Shown here one piece after another: positions 54,866 to 63,356 of a stretch of DNA of 64,000 nt. The position numbers and the translations under genes were made by a program. The first letter of the stretch is position 1. The number at the start of each line of letters is the position of its first letter. The notes below the pieces were generated by a model. It was not told where the DNA came from. It saw only the letters and a program-made list of their open reading frames with translations, and did not search any database. Source of the DNA: Pedobacter fastidiosus (lineage in GTDB: Bacteria; Bacteroidota; Bacteroidia; Sphingobacteriales; Sphingobacteriaceae); the NCBI RefSeq assembly GCF_014306625.1, contig NZ_JACRYL010000011.1:62001-126000 (forward strand), written 5' to 3'.

Positions 54866-55666
54866 CTACACCGAAAGCCATTCTGTTCCTTGGGTATCGG
54901 TTAAAAATTCTGTTTTGGGTTCAAGGTTTAAATATGGGTAAGTTACTTTAGATAAAAATAATCCTGTTGGATGTGCTGGAAGCAAAATTTTAGGCCTTTC
55001 AGCATCGTTTAAATAACTTTCAAACTCATCTGCACTCAGTTCTCCTTTTCCAACCAATAATATTTTGCCCATTAAAATACGAATCATTTTACCCAAAAAT
55101 CGATTGCTTGCAATGTGAAATCTAATTCTGTTTTCCTTTGCATTAACGAATAAATCGGCTTCCATTACATTACACTTCGTGTGGTCGTACTTATCTGGGT
55201 GTGTGCAAAAATTACGATAATCCTTATAGTTCGGTAATAAACTTACAACCTGTTTCATCTTCTTGAAATCAAGATTATGTTCATGATAATAAGAGCTTTG
55301 AGTGCCTAAAAAGGGATCCTTGTAGGTGTGGGTAAAGTAATCATATTTTCGCTGTACAGCATCAAAACGGGCATGAGGTAAGCCTTCCATTTTTATAATA
55401 TCAAAAACGGCAATACTATGTGGTAGTGATTTGTTTAATATGAAAAACAAGTCAAAATCAAATTCAGGCTCAATATCTGCATGGAAAAAAAACTGACTTG
55501 CATGTACCTGAGCATCTGTTCTACCACATCCAAAAATTGGGATAGTTTGCTTAAAAATCTTCGAAAGGGAATCTTCAATAGCTTCTTGTACGCTTTTTAC
55601 GCCAGGCTGTCTTTGCCAACCACTAAAATGCTGACCTTGATATGCGATGTGGAAAAAATATCTCAT
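54866..55666 (-). CDS. truA: tRNA pseudouridine(38-40) synthase TruA, 266 aa
   Basis: Modifies the anticodon arm of many tRNAs. Catalytic Asp51 in GCGRTDAQVHA, N-terminal MRYFFHIAYQGQHFSGWQRQP, later DYRNFCTHPDKYDHTKC and RFHIASNRFLGKMIRILMG are conserved family elements. ATG 55664-55666 is chosen over the TTG 15 bases earlier because it begins with the conserved RYFFHIAYQG. It diverges from the YchJ-like gene, sharing about 96 bases of upstream DNA. Confidence 0.94.
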   Translation of the reverse strand: MRYFFHIAYQGQHFSGWQRQPGVKSVQEAIEDSLSKIFKQTIPIFGCGRTDAQVHASQFFFHADIEPEFDFDLFFILNKSLPHSIAVFDIIKMEGLPHARFDAVQRKYDYFTHTYKDPFLGTQSSYYHEHNLDFKKMKQVVSLLPNYKDYRNFCTHPDKYDHTKCNVMEADLFVNAKENRIRFHIASNRFLGKMIRILMGKILLVGKGELSADEFESYLNDAERPKILLPAHPTGLFLSKVTYPYLNLEPKTEFLTDTQGTEWLSV

Positions 55667-55694
55667 TTGTTTCGACTGCAATTTTACACAAATT

Positions 55695-55725
55695 TTAGCA
55701 CCGGGAATATTAAATCATACTTTTG
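55695..55725 (+). promoter_or_regulatory. Candidate Bacteroidota promoter for the YchJ-like gene
   Basis: TACTTTTG at 55718-55725 fits the Bacteroidota -7 motif TAnnTTTG exactly, with TTAG (55695-55698) at the -33 position after a 19-base spacer. It lies 38 bases before the ATG. Only a motif match, so moderate confidence. Confidence 0.35.
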
Positions 55726-55762
55726 TTCCAAAGTAAAGCCATCAAAGCTTTTCAATTTTATC

Positions 55763-56149
55763 ATGAATTTAACAAATTGTCCTTGTGGAAGTGGATTGCA
55801 ATTTTCTAATTGTTGTCTGCCATATCATTTAAAAACCAAAGTAGCACCAACTTCGGAGGCTTTAATGCGTTCTAGATACTCGGCATTTGTTGTTGCAAAC
55901 GCAGATTATCTTTACGAAACAACCCATATAAGCAAAAGGAATAATAACTCTAAAAGTGCTTACTTAAAAAGTGCTAAAAATACCAAATGGGTAAAATTAG
56001 AAATTGTTTTTTCTGCTTTTGATGTGGTTGAGTTTAAAGCTTATTACTTTAATAAAAAGTTTGGAACAGAGGTTTTGCATGAAAAATCAAACTTCAAATT
56101 AGAAGATGGTAAATGGTATTATGTTGATGGTGAGTTTTACTCAGAGTAG
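55763..56149 (+). CDS. YchJ-like SEC-C metal-binding protein, 128 aa
   Basis: N-terminal SEC-C-type zinc motif: CPCGSGLQFSNCC (Cys6, Cys8, Cys17, Cys18). The following domain (about 28-125: EALMRSRYSAFVVANADYLYETTH, WVKLEIVFSAFD, FKLEDGKWYYVDGEFY) is of the YchJ/UPF0225 NTF2-like type. I start at ATG 55763, directly before the zinc motif; the open frame upstream is not family-like. Its 3-prime end overlaps the convergent AAA gene by 9 bases. Function unknown, perhaps binding nucleic acid or a metabolite. Confidence 0.85.
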   Translation: MNLTNCPCGSGLQFSNCCLPYHLKTKVAPTSEALMRSRYSAFVVANADYLYETTHISKRNNNSKSAYLKSAKNTKWVKLEIVFSAFDVVEFKAYYFNKKFGTEVLHEKSNFKLEDGKWYYVDGEFYSE

Positions 56150-57265
56150 AAACTCACTAATATTGTCTGGTGTAATTATTTTTGTTTCTACTTCCTTATA
56201 AGCGTCTAAAAATGTTTTAGGAAATTTTGCTTTTGATTTAGAATTCCATTTAATTTCATAAGCACTCATTACTCCATTTCTTTCTTCAATATAGTCTATT
56301 TCCTGCTGTGCATGGGTTCGCCAGAAATATTTGTTGCAATTAATCTGTCGATAGGCGAGAAATTTTACCCGTTCGCTAATTACAAAATTTTCCCAAAGTG
56401 CACCTATATCCTGTCGTAGCGTAGCAGGACTAAACTGATTGATAACTGCATTTCTGATTCCATTATCGTAAAAATATATTTTTCTACTTTTCTTTAGTTC
56501 ATTTCTTAGATTTCGGCTTAAAGAGCCTAATCTGAAAACAATGAAAGCTTTTTCCAACAGATCAATATATTTTTCTGTAGTTTGATTATCAAGGCCTGTT
56601 ATTTGTCCAAGCTCATGGTAAGAGACCTCGTTTCCAACTTGAAAGGCTAATGCCTGTATCAGTTTTTCCATCTTATCTGGCTTCTGAATTTTCTCCCAAG
56701 TTAAAATATCTTTATACAAATAGCTATCCGAAAGCTGTTTTAACCTTGATTCTTCCTCACCTTGATTATTAACTATTTCTGGATAATAACCATAAACTAA
56801 ACGATGATTCAGTAGCCTTTTTTCCGTTAGCAATCCATGTTCCTCAACCATTTCCCCAAAAGAAAAAGGAAATAAGTTGTACTCCCATTTTCTTCCAGTT
56901 AGCGGCTCATTAATATGATTGGCTAACTCAAAAGCAGATGAGCCAGTCGCAATCACTTTAACATCTTTTAATTGATCGATAATTAGTTTGATAGATAAAC
57001 CTATATTGTCTATCCGTTGTGCTTCATCGATGATTAGCGTTTTCGCTTTGCCTAATAACGAGCGAAGAGCTGTAGAAGTTGTATTTGATAAAATTGTTCT
57101 AATATCAGCATCATCTCCATTCCACCAAATTATGGGTGCCTCAAATTTTGAAGACAGTTGTTGTAAAAGCGTACTTTTACCAACCTGCCGAGGGCCTAAA
57201 AGTATTATTGCTTTCTCATCTTTTAGATGCTTTTCAATAGAATTGGATATAGCTCTTGAAATCAT
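56141..57265 (-). CDS. ATPase of the AAA/DUF4143 type, 374 aa
   Basis: P-loop ATPase with DNA-binding-like C-terminus. Walker A GPRQVGKST (24-32), Walker B LIIDEAQR (about 92-99), sensor GSSAFEL, then a winged-helix region (SYHELGQITGLDNQTTEKYIDLLEKAFIVFRL) and the DUF4143 nuclease-like fold (IYFYDNGIRNAV, ALWENFVISER, EIDYIEERNG). These proteins are often solitary and of uncertain function. Two tandem palindromes (57268-57293 and 57300-57325) abut its start and look like an operator, so it may be autoregulated. Overlaps the YchJ-like gene by 9 bases. Confidence 0.85.
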   Translation of the reverse strand: MISRAISNSIEKHLKDEKAIILLGPRQVGKSTLLQQLSSKFEAPIIWWNGDDADIRTILSNTTSTALRSLLGKAKTLIIDEAQRIDNIGLSIKLIIDQLKDVKVIATGSSAFELANHINEPLTGRKWEYNLFPFSFGEMVEEHGLLTEKRLLNHRLVYGYYPEIVNNQGEEESRLKQLSDSYLYKDILTWEKIQKPDKMEKLIQALAFQVGNEVSYHELGQITGLDNQTTEKYIDLLEKAFIVFRLGSLSRNLRNELKKSRKIYFYDNGIRNAVINQFSPATLRQDIGALWENFVISERVKFLAYRQINCNKYFWRTHAQQEIDYIEERNGVMSAYEIKWNSKSKAKFPKTFLDAYKEVETKIITPDNISEFLL

Positions 57266-57267
57266 AA

Positions 57268-57325
57268 TCGCAAATTTAATATAAATTTTGCGAATGCAAT
57301 CGCAATTTTAATATCAATTTTGCGA
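57268..57325. promoter_or_regulatory. Two tandem 26-bp palindromes at the start of the AAA/DUF4143 gene
   Basis: Palindrome 1 (57268-57293) has arms TCGCAAA and TTTTGCGA around TTAATATAAA; palindrome 2 (57300-57325) has arms TCGCAATTTTAA and the complement CAATTTTGCGA. Both share the outer TCGCAA/TTGCGA and the centre TTAATAT, with 32 bases from one to the next. They lie 3 to 60 bases upstream of the minus-strand start, a position for repressor binding or autoregulation. Confidence 0.7.
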
Positions 57326-57338
57326 TTTTAGTCTCTTT

Positions 57339-58145
57339 TTACAATTTTTTCGCCTCATTCCAGTACACATCCATTTCAGCAAGTGTCATATCGGCTAAGG
57401 CTTTTCCATTGTCTTTAGCTTTACTTTCTAAATATTGAAAACGCTTTATGAATTTTTTGTTCGTTTTTTCGAGTGCATTTTCAGGGTTGATGTTAATGAA
57501 GCGGGCATAATTAATGAGCGAAAAAAGCACATCACCAAATTCTGATTCTGCCTTTTCTACATCTATAGCTGTATTATCAACAACATTAAATTCGGCCTTA
57601 AATTCCTGTAATTCCTCTTCAACCTTTTCCCAAACCTGATTTTTATCTTCCCAATCGAAACCTACACCACGAGCTTTTTCTTGAATTCTCGAAGCCTTAA
57701 CTAATGCTGGTAGTGAAGATGGAACACCAGCCAAAACCGATTTATTCCCTTCTTTAAGTTTTATCTGCTCCCAATTACGTTTTACATCTGCTTCGTTTTC
57801 AACCACAACATCACCATAAATGTGCGGATGGCGGTTTACCAATTTATCGCAAACGCCATTCAAAACATCCGTAATATTGAAATCGTTGGTTTCAGAAGCA
57901 ATTCTCGAATAAAAGACTAGATGCATCATCACATCGCCAAGTTCCTTTTTTATTTCGTTTAAATCTCCTTCTAGAATTGCATCAGATAGCTCATAAGTTT
58001 CTTCAATGGTTAAATGACGCAAAGTTTCCATCGTCTGTTTTTTATCCCACGGACATTGAGTTCTTAGCGTATCTAAAACAGTAAGTAAGCGTGTAAAAGC
58101 ATCAGCTGGGTTGTGAGCACTTTCGGGAATTGGATTATTCGGCAT
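57339..58145 (-). CDS. mazG: Nucleoside triphosphate pyrophosphohydrolase MazG, 268 aa
   Basis: Hydrolyses NTPs and damaged dNTPs. Duplicated MazG domains: N-terminal TQCPWDKKQTMETLRHLTIEETYELSDAI with ELGDVMMHLVFYS, and C-terminal VEEELQEFKAEF with SEFGDVLFSLINYARF. The metal-binding E-x-x-E helices are in both. RIQEKARGVGFDWED is the inter-domain motif. Normal length. Start at ATG 58143-58145, behind a long gap. Confidence 0.93.
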   Translation of the reverse strand: MPNNPIPESAHNPADAFTRLLTVLDTLRTQCPWDKKQTMETLRHLTIEETYELSDAILEGDLNEIKKELGDVMMHLVFYSRIASETNDFNITDVLNGVCDKLVNRHPHIYGDVVVENEADVKRNWEQIKLKEGNKSVLAGVPSSLPALVKASRIQEKARGVGFDWEDKNQVWEKVEEELQEFKAEFNVVDNTAIDVEKAESEFGDVLFSLINYARFININPENALEKTNKKFIKRFQYLESKAKDNGKALADMTLAEMDVYWNEAKKL

Positions 58146-58550
58146 GTTCTTTTAATGATTGTGATATTGTTGCAAATTCTGAATGCAAAAAGCATTGGCT
58201 AAAATACCAATCTTGCATTTAGTAAACAATAAGAATAATGTAGCAAATATTGTTTCAAACTATTTATTTACAGTCTGTAGAGGTTTGAAAAACCTGTTTA
58301 AGTTTATTAAACCCAATTTACGCGGTAGCGACCAAATTTTTTTCTAATTGGGCCTACAATCGAAAAGCTCCAAAGGAGTTATTTTGGAACAGGGCTGAAA
58401 TAACCTAAGTTCTTCAAGCCCTGCTTTTTTGAAAATTTTTATATGTTTTATTACTCCCTCTCCTTCGAAAAGGGTTGTGGTGAGGCTTTTTAATTGTTAA
58501 TCAATCGATTTGCACAAATGAACAAATGACTAATAAACTATTGAACTAAC
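58146..58550. other. Gene-free stretch, 405 bases
   Basis: No coding frame. Contains a hairpin with arms CAGGGCT (58390-58396) and AGCCCTG (58417-58423), followed by TTTTTT on the plus strand, though no plus-strand gene leads into it. A segment at 58454-58488 (CCCTCTCCTTCGAAAAGGG ... GGTGAGGC) resembles a degenerate palindromic repeat common in bacterial intergenic regions. Nothing else is apparent. Confidence 0.4.
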
Positions 58551-59396
58551 CTAATTATTCATCATTTTAATAAAAGCACCCAATTTAGCTTTCATGGCTC
58601 TTCTATCTACGATAAAATCTAGAAAACCATGTTCCAAAACAAATTCTGAAGTTTGAAAACCTTTTGGTAAATCTTTTTTAATGGTTTCTTTAATAACTCT
58701 TGGGCCAGCAAAGCCGATTAAAGCGCCTGGTTCTGCAATGTTAATATCACCAAGCATAGCATAAGATGCTGTAACACCACCCGTTGTTGGATCTGTTAGC
58801 AAAGAAATGTATGGAATTTTAGCCTGACCCAATAAAGCAAGTTTCGCCGATGTTTTGGCCATTTGCATTAAAGAGAACGCTGCTTCCATCATTCTTGCAC
58901 CACCTGATTTTGAAATCATCAGGAATGGAATTTTGTGTTTTATACTATAATCTATTGAGCGGGCAATTTTTTCTCCGACAACTGAACCCATAGAACCGCC
59001 GATAAAAGCGAAATCCATACAGGCAATTACTAAATCTTGACCCTCTATTTTACCAACTCCTGCACGGATTGCGTCTTTTAAGCCTGTTTTAGCTTGGCTT
59101 TCTATTATTCTATCCGTATAAGGTTTATTATCATTAAAGTTTAAAGGATCGCCAGATGTTAGGTTGGCAAAAAGCTCTTTAAACTCATTATTATCAAATA
59201 AAACTTCGAAATATTCTTTAGACCCTACTCTTAGGTGGTAATCGCAGTAATGGCAAACGTATTTGTTTTCCTGAAGTTCTGCCTGATGTAGCGGTTTTTT
59301 ACAATTTGGACATTTATTCCACAAGCCATCTGGTGCTTCTTTTTTCTCTTCTGTTGTGGTAATGATACCTTTATTCTCTCTCTTAAACCAAGCCAT
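58551..59396 (-). CDS. accD: Acetyl-CoA carboxylase carboxyltransferase subunit beta AccD, 281 aa
   Basis: First step of fatty acid synthesis, acting with AccA. N-terminal zinc finger CPNC...CHYC (Cys29, Cys32, Cys48, Cys51) followed by the crotonase-fold carboxyltransferase: [74 protein letters not shown] 59396 chosen because AccD begins MAWFKR; the frame extends 9 codons upstream. Monocistronic. Confidence 0.96.
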   Translation of the reverse strand: MAWFKRENKGIITTTEEKKEAPDGLWNKCPNCKKPLHQAELQENKYVCHYCDYHLRVGSKEYFEVLFDNNEFKELFANLTSGDPLNFNDNKPYTDRIIESQAKTGLKDAIRAGVGKIEGQDLVIACMDFAFIGGSMGSVVGEKIARSIDYSIKHKIPFLMISKSGGARMMEAAFSLMQMAKTSAKLALLGQAKIPYISLLTDPTTGGVTASYAMLGDINIAEPGALIGFAGPRVIKETIKKDLPKGFQTSEFVLEHGFLDFIVDRRAMKAKLGAFIKMMNN

Positions 59397-59602
59397 ATAA
59401 TTTTTTAAAGAATTGGATTGCAAAGAAACGAAAAAAATATTTAAGTCAAGTATTTCTATTTAGTGTAAAAAGTACACGATGGATAATGTAGATTTTACAC
59501 TAAATACGCCTTATTTGGTTGTTAAACAAATAAATGTATTGTTATAAAAGTATAAAATGTTATTTTTTTTTATAACTTCGGACTTAATAAAATTAACAAG
59601 AA

Positions 59603-60682
59603 ATGAGTTTAAAAGGCTACAAAGGCGTAATTTACGGAGATGCCGTTCAAGAATTGTTTGAGCAGGCTAAAAAACATCAGTTTGCATTACCAGCAGTAAA
59701 CGTAACCGGTACAAATACGGTTAATGCGGTATTGGAAACTGCTAAGGCAGTAAATTCGCCTGTTATGATTCAATTATCTAATGGTGGTGCCCAGTTTTAT
59801 GCGGGTAAAACTTTAGATAACGAGAAATTGCAAGCATGTATTTTAGGTGCTGTATCGGCAGCTAAACATGTACATTTATTGGCAGAGCATTATGGTGTTG
59901 CCGTGGTTTTACATACAGACCACGCCGCTAAAAAATTATTGCCTTGGATTGATGGCCTTTTAGACCATGGAGAAAAATTCTTCGCTGAAACCGGAAAACC
60001 TTTGTTTTCATCGCACATGTTGGATTTATCGGAAGAACCGATTGAAGAAAACATGGAAATTTCTGCTAAATATTTAGCTCGTATGGCTAAAATGAATATG
60101 ACTATCGAAATCGAACTTGGTGTGACAGGTGGTGAGGAAGATGGCGTAGACAACAGCGATGTAGATAGCTCGAAATTATATACTCAACCAAGTGAGGTTG
60201 CTTATGCTTACGAAGAATTAAGTAAAGTTTCTCCTCGTTTCACAGTTGCAGCTGCTTTCGGCAATGTTCACGGCGTGTATAAGCCAGGTAACGTTAAGTT
60301 GCAACCGGTAATTTTGAAAAATTCTCAAGATTTCGTTAAAGAGAAATTTGGATTAACTGCAGAGAAACCAATTAATTTTGTTTTCCATGGTGGTTCAGGT
60401 TCATCTCAGGAAGAAATTAGAGAAGCAATTTCTTATGGAGCAATTAAAATGAATATCGATACTGATATGCAATGGGCATTTTGGGAAGGTATTTTAGAAT
60501 ATTATAAAAAGAACGAAGCTTATCTTCAAGGTCAAATTGGTAACCCTGATGGTGATGATAAACCAAACAAAAAATATTATGATCCTCGCGTTTGGTTACG
60601 TAAAGGTGAAGAAACTTTTGTTAAGCGTTTAACTAGTGCTTTCGAAGATTTAAACTGTATCAATGCTAACGATAAGTTGTAA
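59603..60682 (+). CDS. fbaA: Class II fructose-bisphosphate aldolase FbaA, 359 aa
   Basis: Zinc-dependent aldolase of glycolysis/gluconeogenesis. Asp106 and His107 in VLHTDHAAKK are the catalytic Asp and a zinc ligand; the other ligands are in ELGVTGGEEDGVDNS, AAFGNVHGVY and NFVFHGGSGSS. KMNIDTDMQWAFWEG is the substrate-binding segment. Length and architecture match the large class IIA type. A terminator follows after about 70 bases. No clear regulatory element was found upstream other than an A/T-rich region with TAACTTCG at 59573-59580, close to the -7 consensus. Confidence 0.96.
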   Translation: MSLKGYKGVIYGDAVQELFEQAKKHQFALPAVNVTGTNTVNAVLETAKAVNSPVMIQLSNGGAQFYAGKTLDNEKLQACILGAVSAAKHVHLLAEHYGVAVVLHTDHAAKKLLPWIDGLLDHGEKFFAETGKPLFSSHMLDLSEEPIEENMEISAKYLARMAKMNMTIEIELGVTGGEEDGVDNSDVDSSKLYTQPSEVAYAYEELSKVSPRFTVAAAFGNVHGVYKPGNVKLQPVILKNSQDFVKEKFGLTAEKPINFVFHGGSGSSQEEIREAISYGAIKMNIDTDMQWAFWEGILEYYKKNEAYLQGQIGNPDGDDKPNKKYYDPRVWLRKGEETFVKRLTSAFEDLNCINANDKL

Positions 60683-60749
60683 TAATTTTTGATTTTTAAA
60701 ATGAATTAATTATTAAGTCATTCAAAAATCATTCATCTAATAATTTTAT

Positions 60750-60785
60750 AAAAGCGCCATAGGTTGTAAAACTTATGGCGCTTTT
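60750..60785 (+). terminator. Rho-independent terminator of fbaA
   Basis: 12-bp stem AAAAGCGCCATA / TATGGCGCTTTT (60750-60761, 60774-60785) with a 12-base loop. It ends with TTTT and lies about 68 bases after the stop codon. Confidence 0.85.
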
Positions 60786-60821
60786 GTTTGTTTTATGCTA
60801 TATTTAAGCAAACAAATTGTG

Positions 60822-61304
60822 ATGACAAAATCTAAATCTGATACCAAAAAAAATAATTTTTTTGAAAAGTTTGCCAATGCTGCAACCAAGTTTACTGGAA
60901 GTTCTGTTGCTTTTATTTCTGCGACTGCCATAGTACTAATTTGGGCTGTAACTGGTCCGCTATTTAATTACTCTGAAACTTGGCAATTGGTAATCAATAC
61001 AGGGACAACAATTATTACTTTTTTAATGGTTTTCTTAATTCAGAAAGCACAGAATAAAGATGGTAAAGCCATTCAGTTAAAGCTGAATGAACTTATAGCG
61101 GCTCAACAGGGCGCAAGCAATAGAATGGTTGATATTGAAGATTTAAGCGAAAAAGAGTTAGATCAGTTACATAAATTTTATGTTACAATTGCTACACTTG
61201 CCAAAAAAGAGGCCGATATTCATTGCTCTCATTCCATTGATGTTGCAAAGGAACTAAATGAAATGAAATTGAAAACGAATAAACATTTTAAACACCATAA
61301 ATAA
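60822..61304 (+). CDS. Low-affinity iron permease-like membrane protein, 160 aa
   Basis: Two membrane segments (about 31-50 AFISATAIVLIWAVTGPLF and 62-80 VINTGTTIITFLMVFLIQKA) followed by a cytosolic helical tail with LSEKELDQLHKFY. This is the pattern of the low-affinity iron permease family (Fet4-related domain), KDGKAIQLKLNELI being the usual post-membrane segment. Transport of iron by bacterial members is not established. ATG 60822 chosen; the frame extends 9 codons upstream. Overlaps the GNAT gene by one base. Confidence 0.8.
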   Translation: MTKSKSDTKKNNFFEKFANAATKFTGSSVAFISATAIVLIWAVTGPLFNYSETWQLVINTGTTIITFLMVFLIQKAQNKDGKAIQLKLNELIAAQQGASNRMVDIEDLSEKELDQLHKFYVTIATLAKKEADIHCSHSIDVAKELNEMKLKTNKHFKHHK

Positions 61305-61726
61305 TGAGTCTGCTAGTCCAAAAAGTTAACCACCCCGAAGATTTAGATAAAGTATTTGCGATCCGTAAAATTGTATTTGTAGAGGAGCAGAATTGTCCCC
61401 CGGAGTTAGAATGGGAGCATGAAGATGAATCAATACATTTTCTTGCAACCAACAATGGCCAGCCTTGCGGTGCTTGTAGATGGCGTAAAACGGATAATGG
61501 TTATAAACTAGAACGTTTTGCTGTACTTAAAGAATTTAGAGGTCAAGGTGTTGGCCGTGCTTTAATTGCAGAGGCCTTGTCTGATTTGCCAGAAGATGCA
61601 CATTATATTTATTTGAATTCTCAGTTAGATGCCATGAGCTTGTATGCTAAGTTTGGTTTTGTTGCCGAAGGAGATCAGTTTGAAGAAGCTGGAATTCAGC
61701 ATTTTAAGATGGTTAAGAGTGTTTAA
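61304..61726 (+). CDS. GNAT-family N-acetyltransferase, 140 aa
   Basis: Acetyl-CoA binding motif V: KEFRGQGVGRALIAEAL (RGQGVGRA). N-terminal FAIRKIVFVEEQNCPPELEWEHEDE and C-terminal YLNSQLDAMSLYAKFGFVAEGDQFEEAGIQHFKM match the small ElaA/YjaB-type acetyltransferases. Substrate unknown. Start overlaps the preceding stop (TAATG), so translation is coupled. Confidence 0.9.
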   Translation: MSLLVQKVNHPEDLDKVFAIRKIVFVEEQNCPPELEWEHEDESIHFLATNNGQPCGACRWRKTDNGYKLERFAVLKEFRGQGVGRALIAEALSDLPEDAHYIYLNSQLDAMSLYAKFGFVAEGDQFEEAGIQHFKMVKSV

Positions 61727-61734
61727 ACAAAGTT

Positions 61735-61832
61735 GTCGTCATTGCGAGGCAAGCGTTTGTTATTAAAAGGATTCATTCAAAATTAATTCCCACTCATCGT
61801 TGTAGGATTGCTTCGTGCCTCGCAATGACGAC
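61735..61832. repeat. Palindromic repeat element, left copy (98 bp)
   Basis: 17-bp perfect inverted arms: GTCGTCATTGCGAGGCA (61735-61751) and TGCCTCGCAATGACGAC (61816-61832), with 64 bases between. The inner part contains AAATTAATTCCCAC and a GATTGCTTCG before the right arm, both shared with the right copy at 62198-62307. It lies between the GNAT gene and the GIY-YIG gene. Confidence 0.9.
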
Positions 61833-61898
61833 CGTTGCAAAATACTATTAGGTCGAATAAGCAATTTCAAGATATATAAAAGTTTAAAAAGACACAAG

Positions 61899-62192
61899 AT
61901 GGAAAGAGGTGGTTGCGTTTACATCATGACAAACTCCTTTAACACTATTTTTTATACTGGAGTAACTTCCGAGTTAGAAAGTAGAATTTGGCAACATAAA
62001 AATAACGAATATCCAAAGAGTTTTACTTCAAAATACAAGTGCTTTAAGCTGGTGTATTTTATGTTTTTTCCAACAATTGAAGATGCTATAGCTGAAGAAA
62101 AAAGAATAAAGGGCGGAAATCGTCAGCAAAAAATTGATTTAATTATCAGGTTAAATCCGAGTTGGAAGGATTTATATGATGAATTGAATTAG
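61899..62192 (+). CDS. Small GIY-YIG nuclease-like protein flanked by palindromic repeats, 97 aa
   Basis: GIY-YIG domain over nearly the whole protein: GGCVYIMTNS (VYI in place of GIY), IFYTGVTSELESRIWQHKNNEYP (YTG in place of YIG, then Arg in LESRIWQHK) and the metal-binding Glu in AIAEEKRIKGGNRQQKIDLI. Length of about 95 is usual for the Bacteroidota URI-like group. ATG 61899 chosen; the frame is open from 61815, inside the repeat. Flanked by two copies of the same palindromic element with the gene between, starting 66 bases after one and ending 5 bases before the other. It may be an endonuclease linked to spread of that element (inference). Confidence 0.85.
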   Translation: MERGGCVYIMTNSFNTIFYTGVTSELESRIWQHKNNEYPKSFTSKYKCFKLVYFMFFPTIEDAIAEEKRIKGGNRQQKIDLIIRLNPSWKDLYDELN

Positions 62193-62197
62193 GCTCA

Positions 62198-62307
62198 CGT
62201 CATTGCGAGGTACGAAGCAATCTTAATGCGTTCGCTTGTAAAAAGAGTTCCAGTGAAATTAATTCCCACCCAAAGTAGTAGGAATGCTTCGTGCCTCGCA
62301 ATGACGA
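62198..62307. repeat. Palindromic repeat element, right copy (110 bp)
   Basis: Inverted arms CGTCATTGCGAGGTACGAAG... (62198-62222) and its complement near 62283-62307 (ending CGCAATGACGA), with 2 mismatches over 25 bases. It shares with the left copy AAATTAATTCCCAC and GTAGGA followed by TGCTTCGTGCCTCGCAATGACG. It follows the GIY-YIG gene directly and precedes the convergent HMG-CoA lyase gene. Confidence 0.9.
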
Positions 62308-62332
62308 TTCTCGTTAATAAAGTAAAAAAATC

Positions 62333-63193
62333 TTATCCAAATATCTTCCCTGATAAAGCTATCGCCTCATTCCACTTCTCCATATTAATCTCTAAATTTT
62401 CTCCCCTGCTATTCAAATAAGCAATTACATCTTCAGTTGCAATATTTCCTGTTAAATCATCAGCAGCCATTGGGCAACCACCAAAACCTTTTAAAGCAGA
62501 ATCTATTCGCTTAACACCAGAGTTGTAGGCTGCCTCAATTTTTTCAAAGCGTTCATGAGGAGCAGAGTGTAAATGAACACCAATTTCAGTATCCTTAAAT
62601 CTATCGATCAAATTTGGCAGAATATTTTCTATCTTTTCCGGAGTAGAAACACCAACGGTATCCGCTAAAGAAAGAATTTCTACACCTTTGCCTACTAAAG
62701 CATCGGCCCATTTTTCTACAATTTCATAATTCCATTCATCACCATAATGATTTCCGAAACCCATTGATAGGTAAATAACTGCTTTTTTATTGTTTTTATC
62801 GCAAAGAGATAGCATTTCTTCTACTGTATTTAGAGATTCTGATATGCTAGAATTTGTATTACGTTGCTGAAAAGTTTCCGAGATTGAAAACGGAAAACCG
62901 AGGTAGTGTATCTGTTTATGTTTTACAGCATCTTCTACACCTCGTAAATTAGCTACAATAGCTAAAAGCTTTGTTGATGTACCGCTCAAATCAAGATTAT
63001 CTAAAACCTCTGCTGTATCTGCCATTTGCGGAATAGCTTTAGGCGAAACAAAACTGCCGAAATCAAGCGTATCAAATCCAACTTGCAGTAATAAATTTAG
63101 GTATTCCGATTTAAGCTCAGTTGAAATAAAATCATGTAATCCCTGCATCGCATCACGTGGACACTCTACTAATTTGAATTCTTTTTGACTCAT
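62333..63193 (-). CDS. Hydroxymethylglutaryl-CoA lyase-like (HMGL/DRE-TIM) enzyme, 286 aa
   Basis: TIM-barrel metalloenzyme of the HMGL-like family. N-terminal KLVECPRDAMQGL with catalytic Arg13 and Asp14, DTLDFGSFVSPKAIPQMADT, SLADTVGVSTPEKI, the metal-binding histidines in GVHLHSAPHE, and GGCPMAADDLTGNI with the active-site Cys. The PRDAMQG variation (PRDGLQN in classical enzymes) is common in Bacteroidota. Cleaves HMG-CoA to acetyl-CoA and acetoacetate, as in leucine breakdown, or a related reaction. Monocistronic. Confidence 0.88.
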   Translation of the reverse strand: MSQKEFKLVECPRDAMQGLHDFISTELKSEYLNLLLQVGFDTLDFGSFVSPKAIPQMADTAEVLDNLDLSGTSTKLLAIVANLRGVEDAVKHKQIHYLGFPFSISETFQQRNTNSSISESLNTVEEMLSLCDKNNKKAVIYLSMGFGNHYGDEWNYEIVEKWADALVGKGVEILSLADTVGVSTPEKIENILPNLIDRFKDTEIGVHLHSAPHERFEKIEAAYNSGVKRIDSALKGFGGCPMAADDLTGNIATEDVIAYLNSRGENLEINMEKWNEAIALSGKIFG

Positions 63194-63285
63194 TTTTCCT
63201 TTGATTTACAGGCAAGTTGGACAAAGTTTTTCACAAAGAAGAAAATAAAACCTAAGAAAACAATTGTCAAGATCTAGAGTTGCCT

Positions 63286-63355
63286 TAATAACTAATAACT
63301 AATAACTAATAACTAATAACTAATAACTAATAACCAATAACCAATGACCAATGAA
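63286..63355. repeat. 7-bp tandem repeat (TAATAAC)
   Basis: Seven perfect copies of TAATAAC (63286-63334), followed by three degenerate ones (CAATAAC, CAATGAC, CAATGAA). It lies in the gap between the HMGL gene start and the NDH-2 stop codon, touching the latter. A simple repeat of this kind may vary by slippage. Confidence 0.9.
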
Positions 63356-63356
63356 C

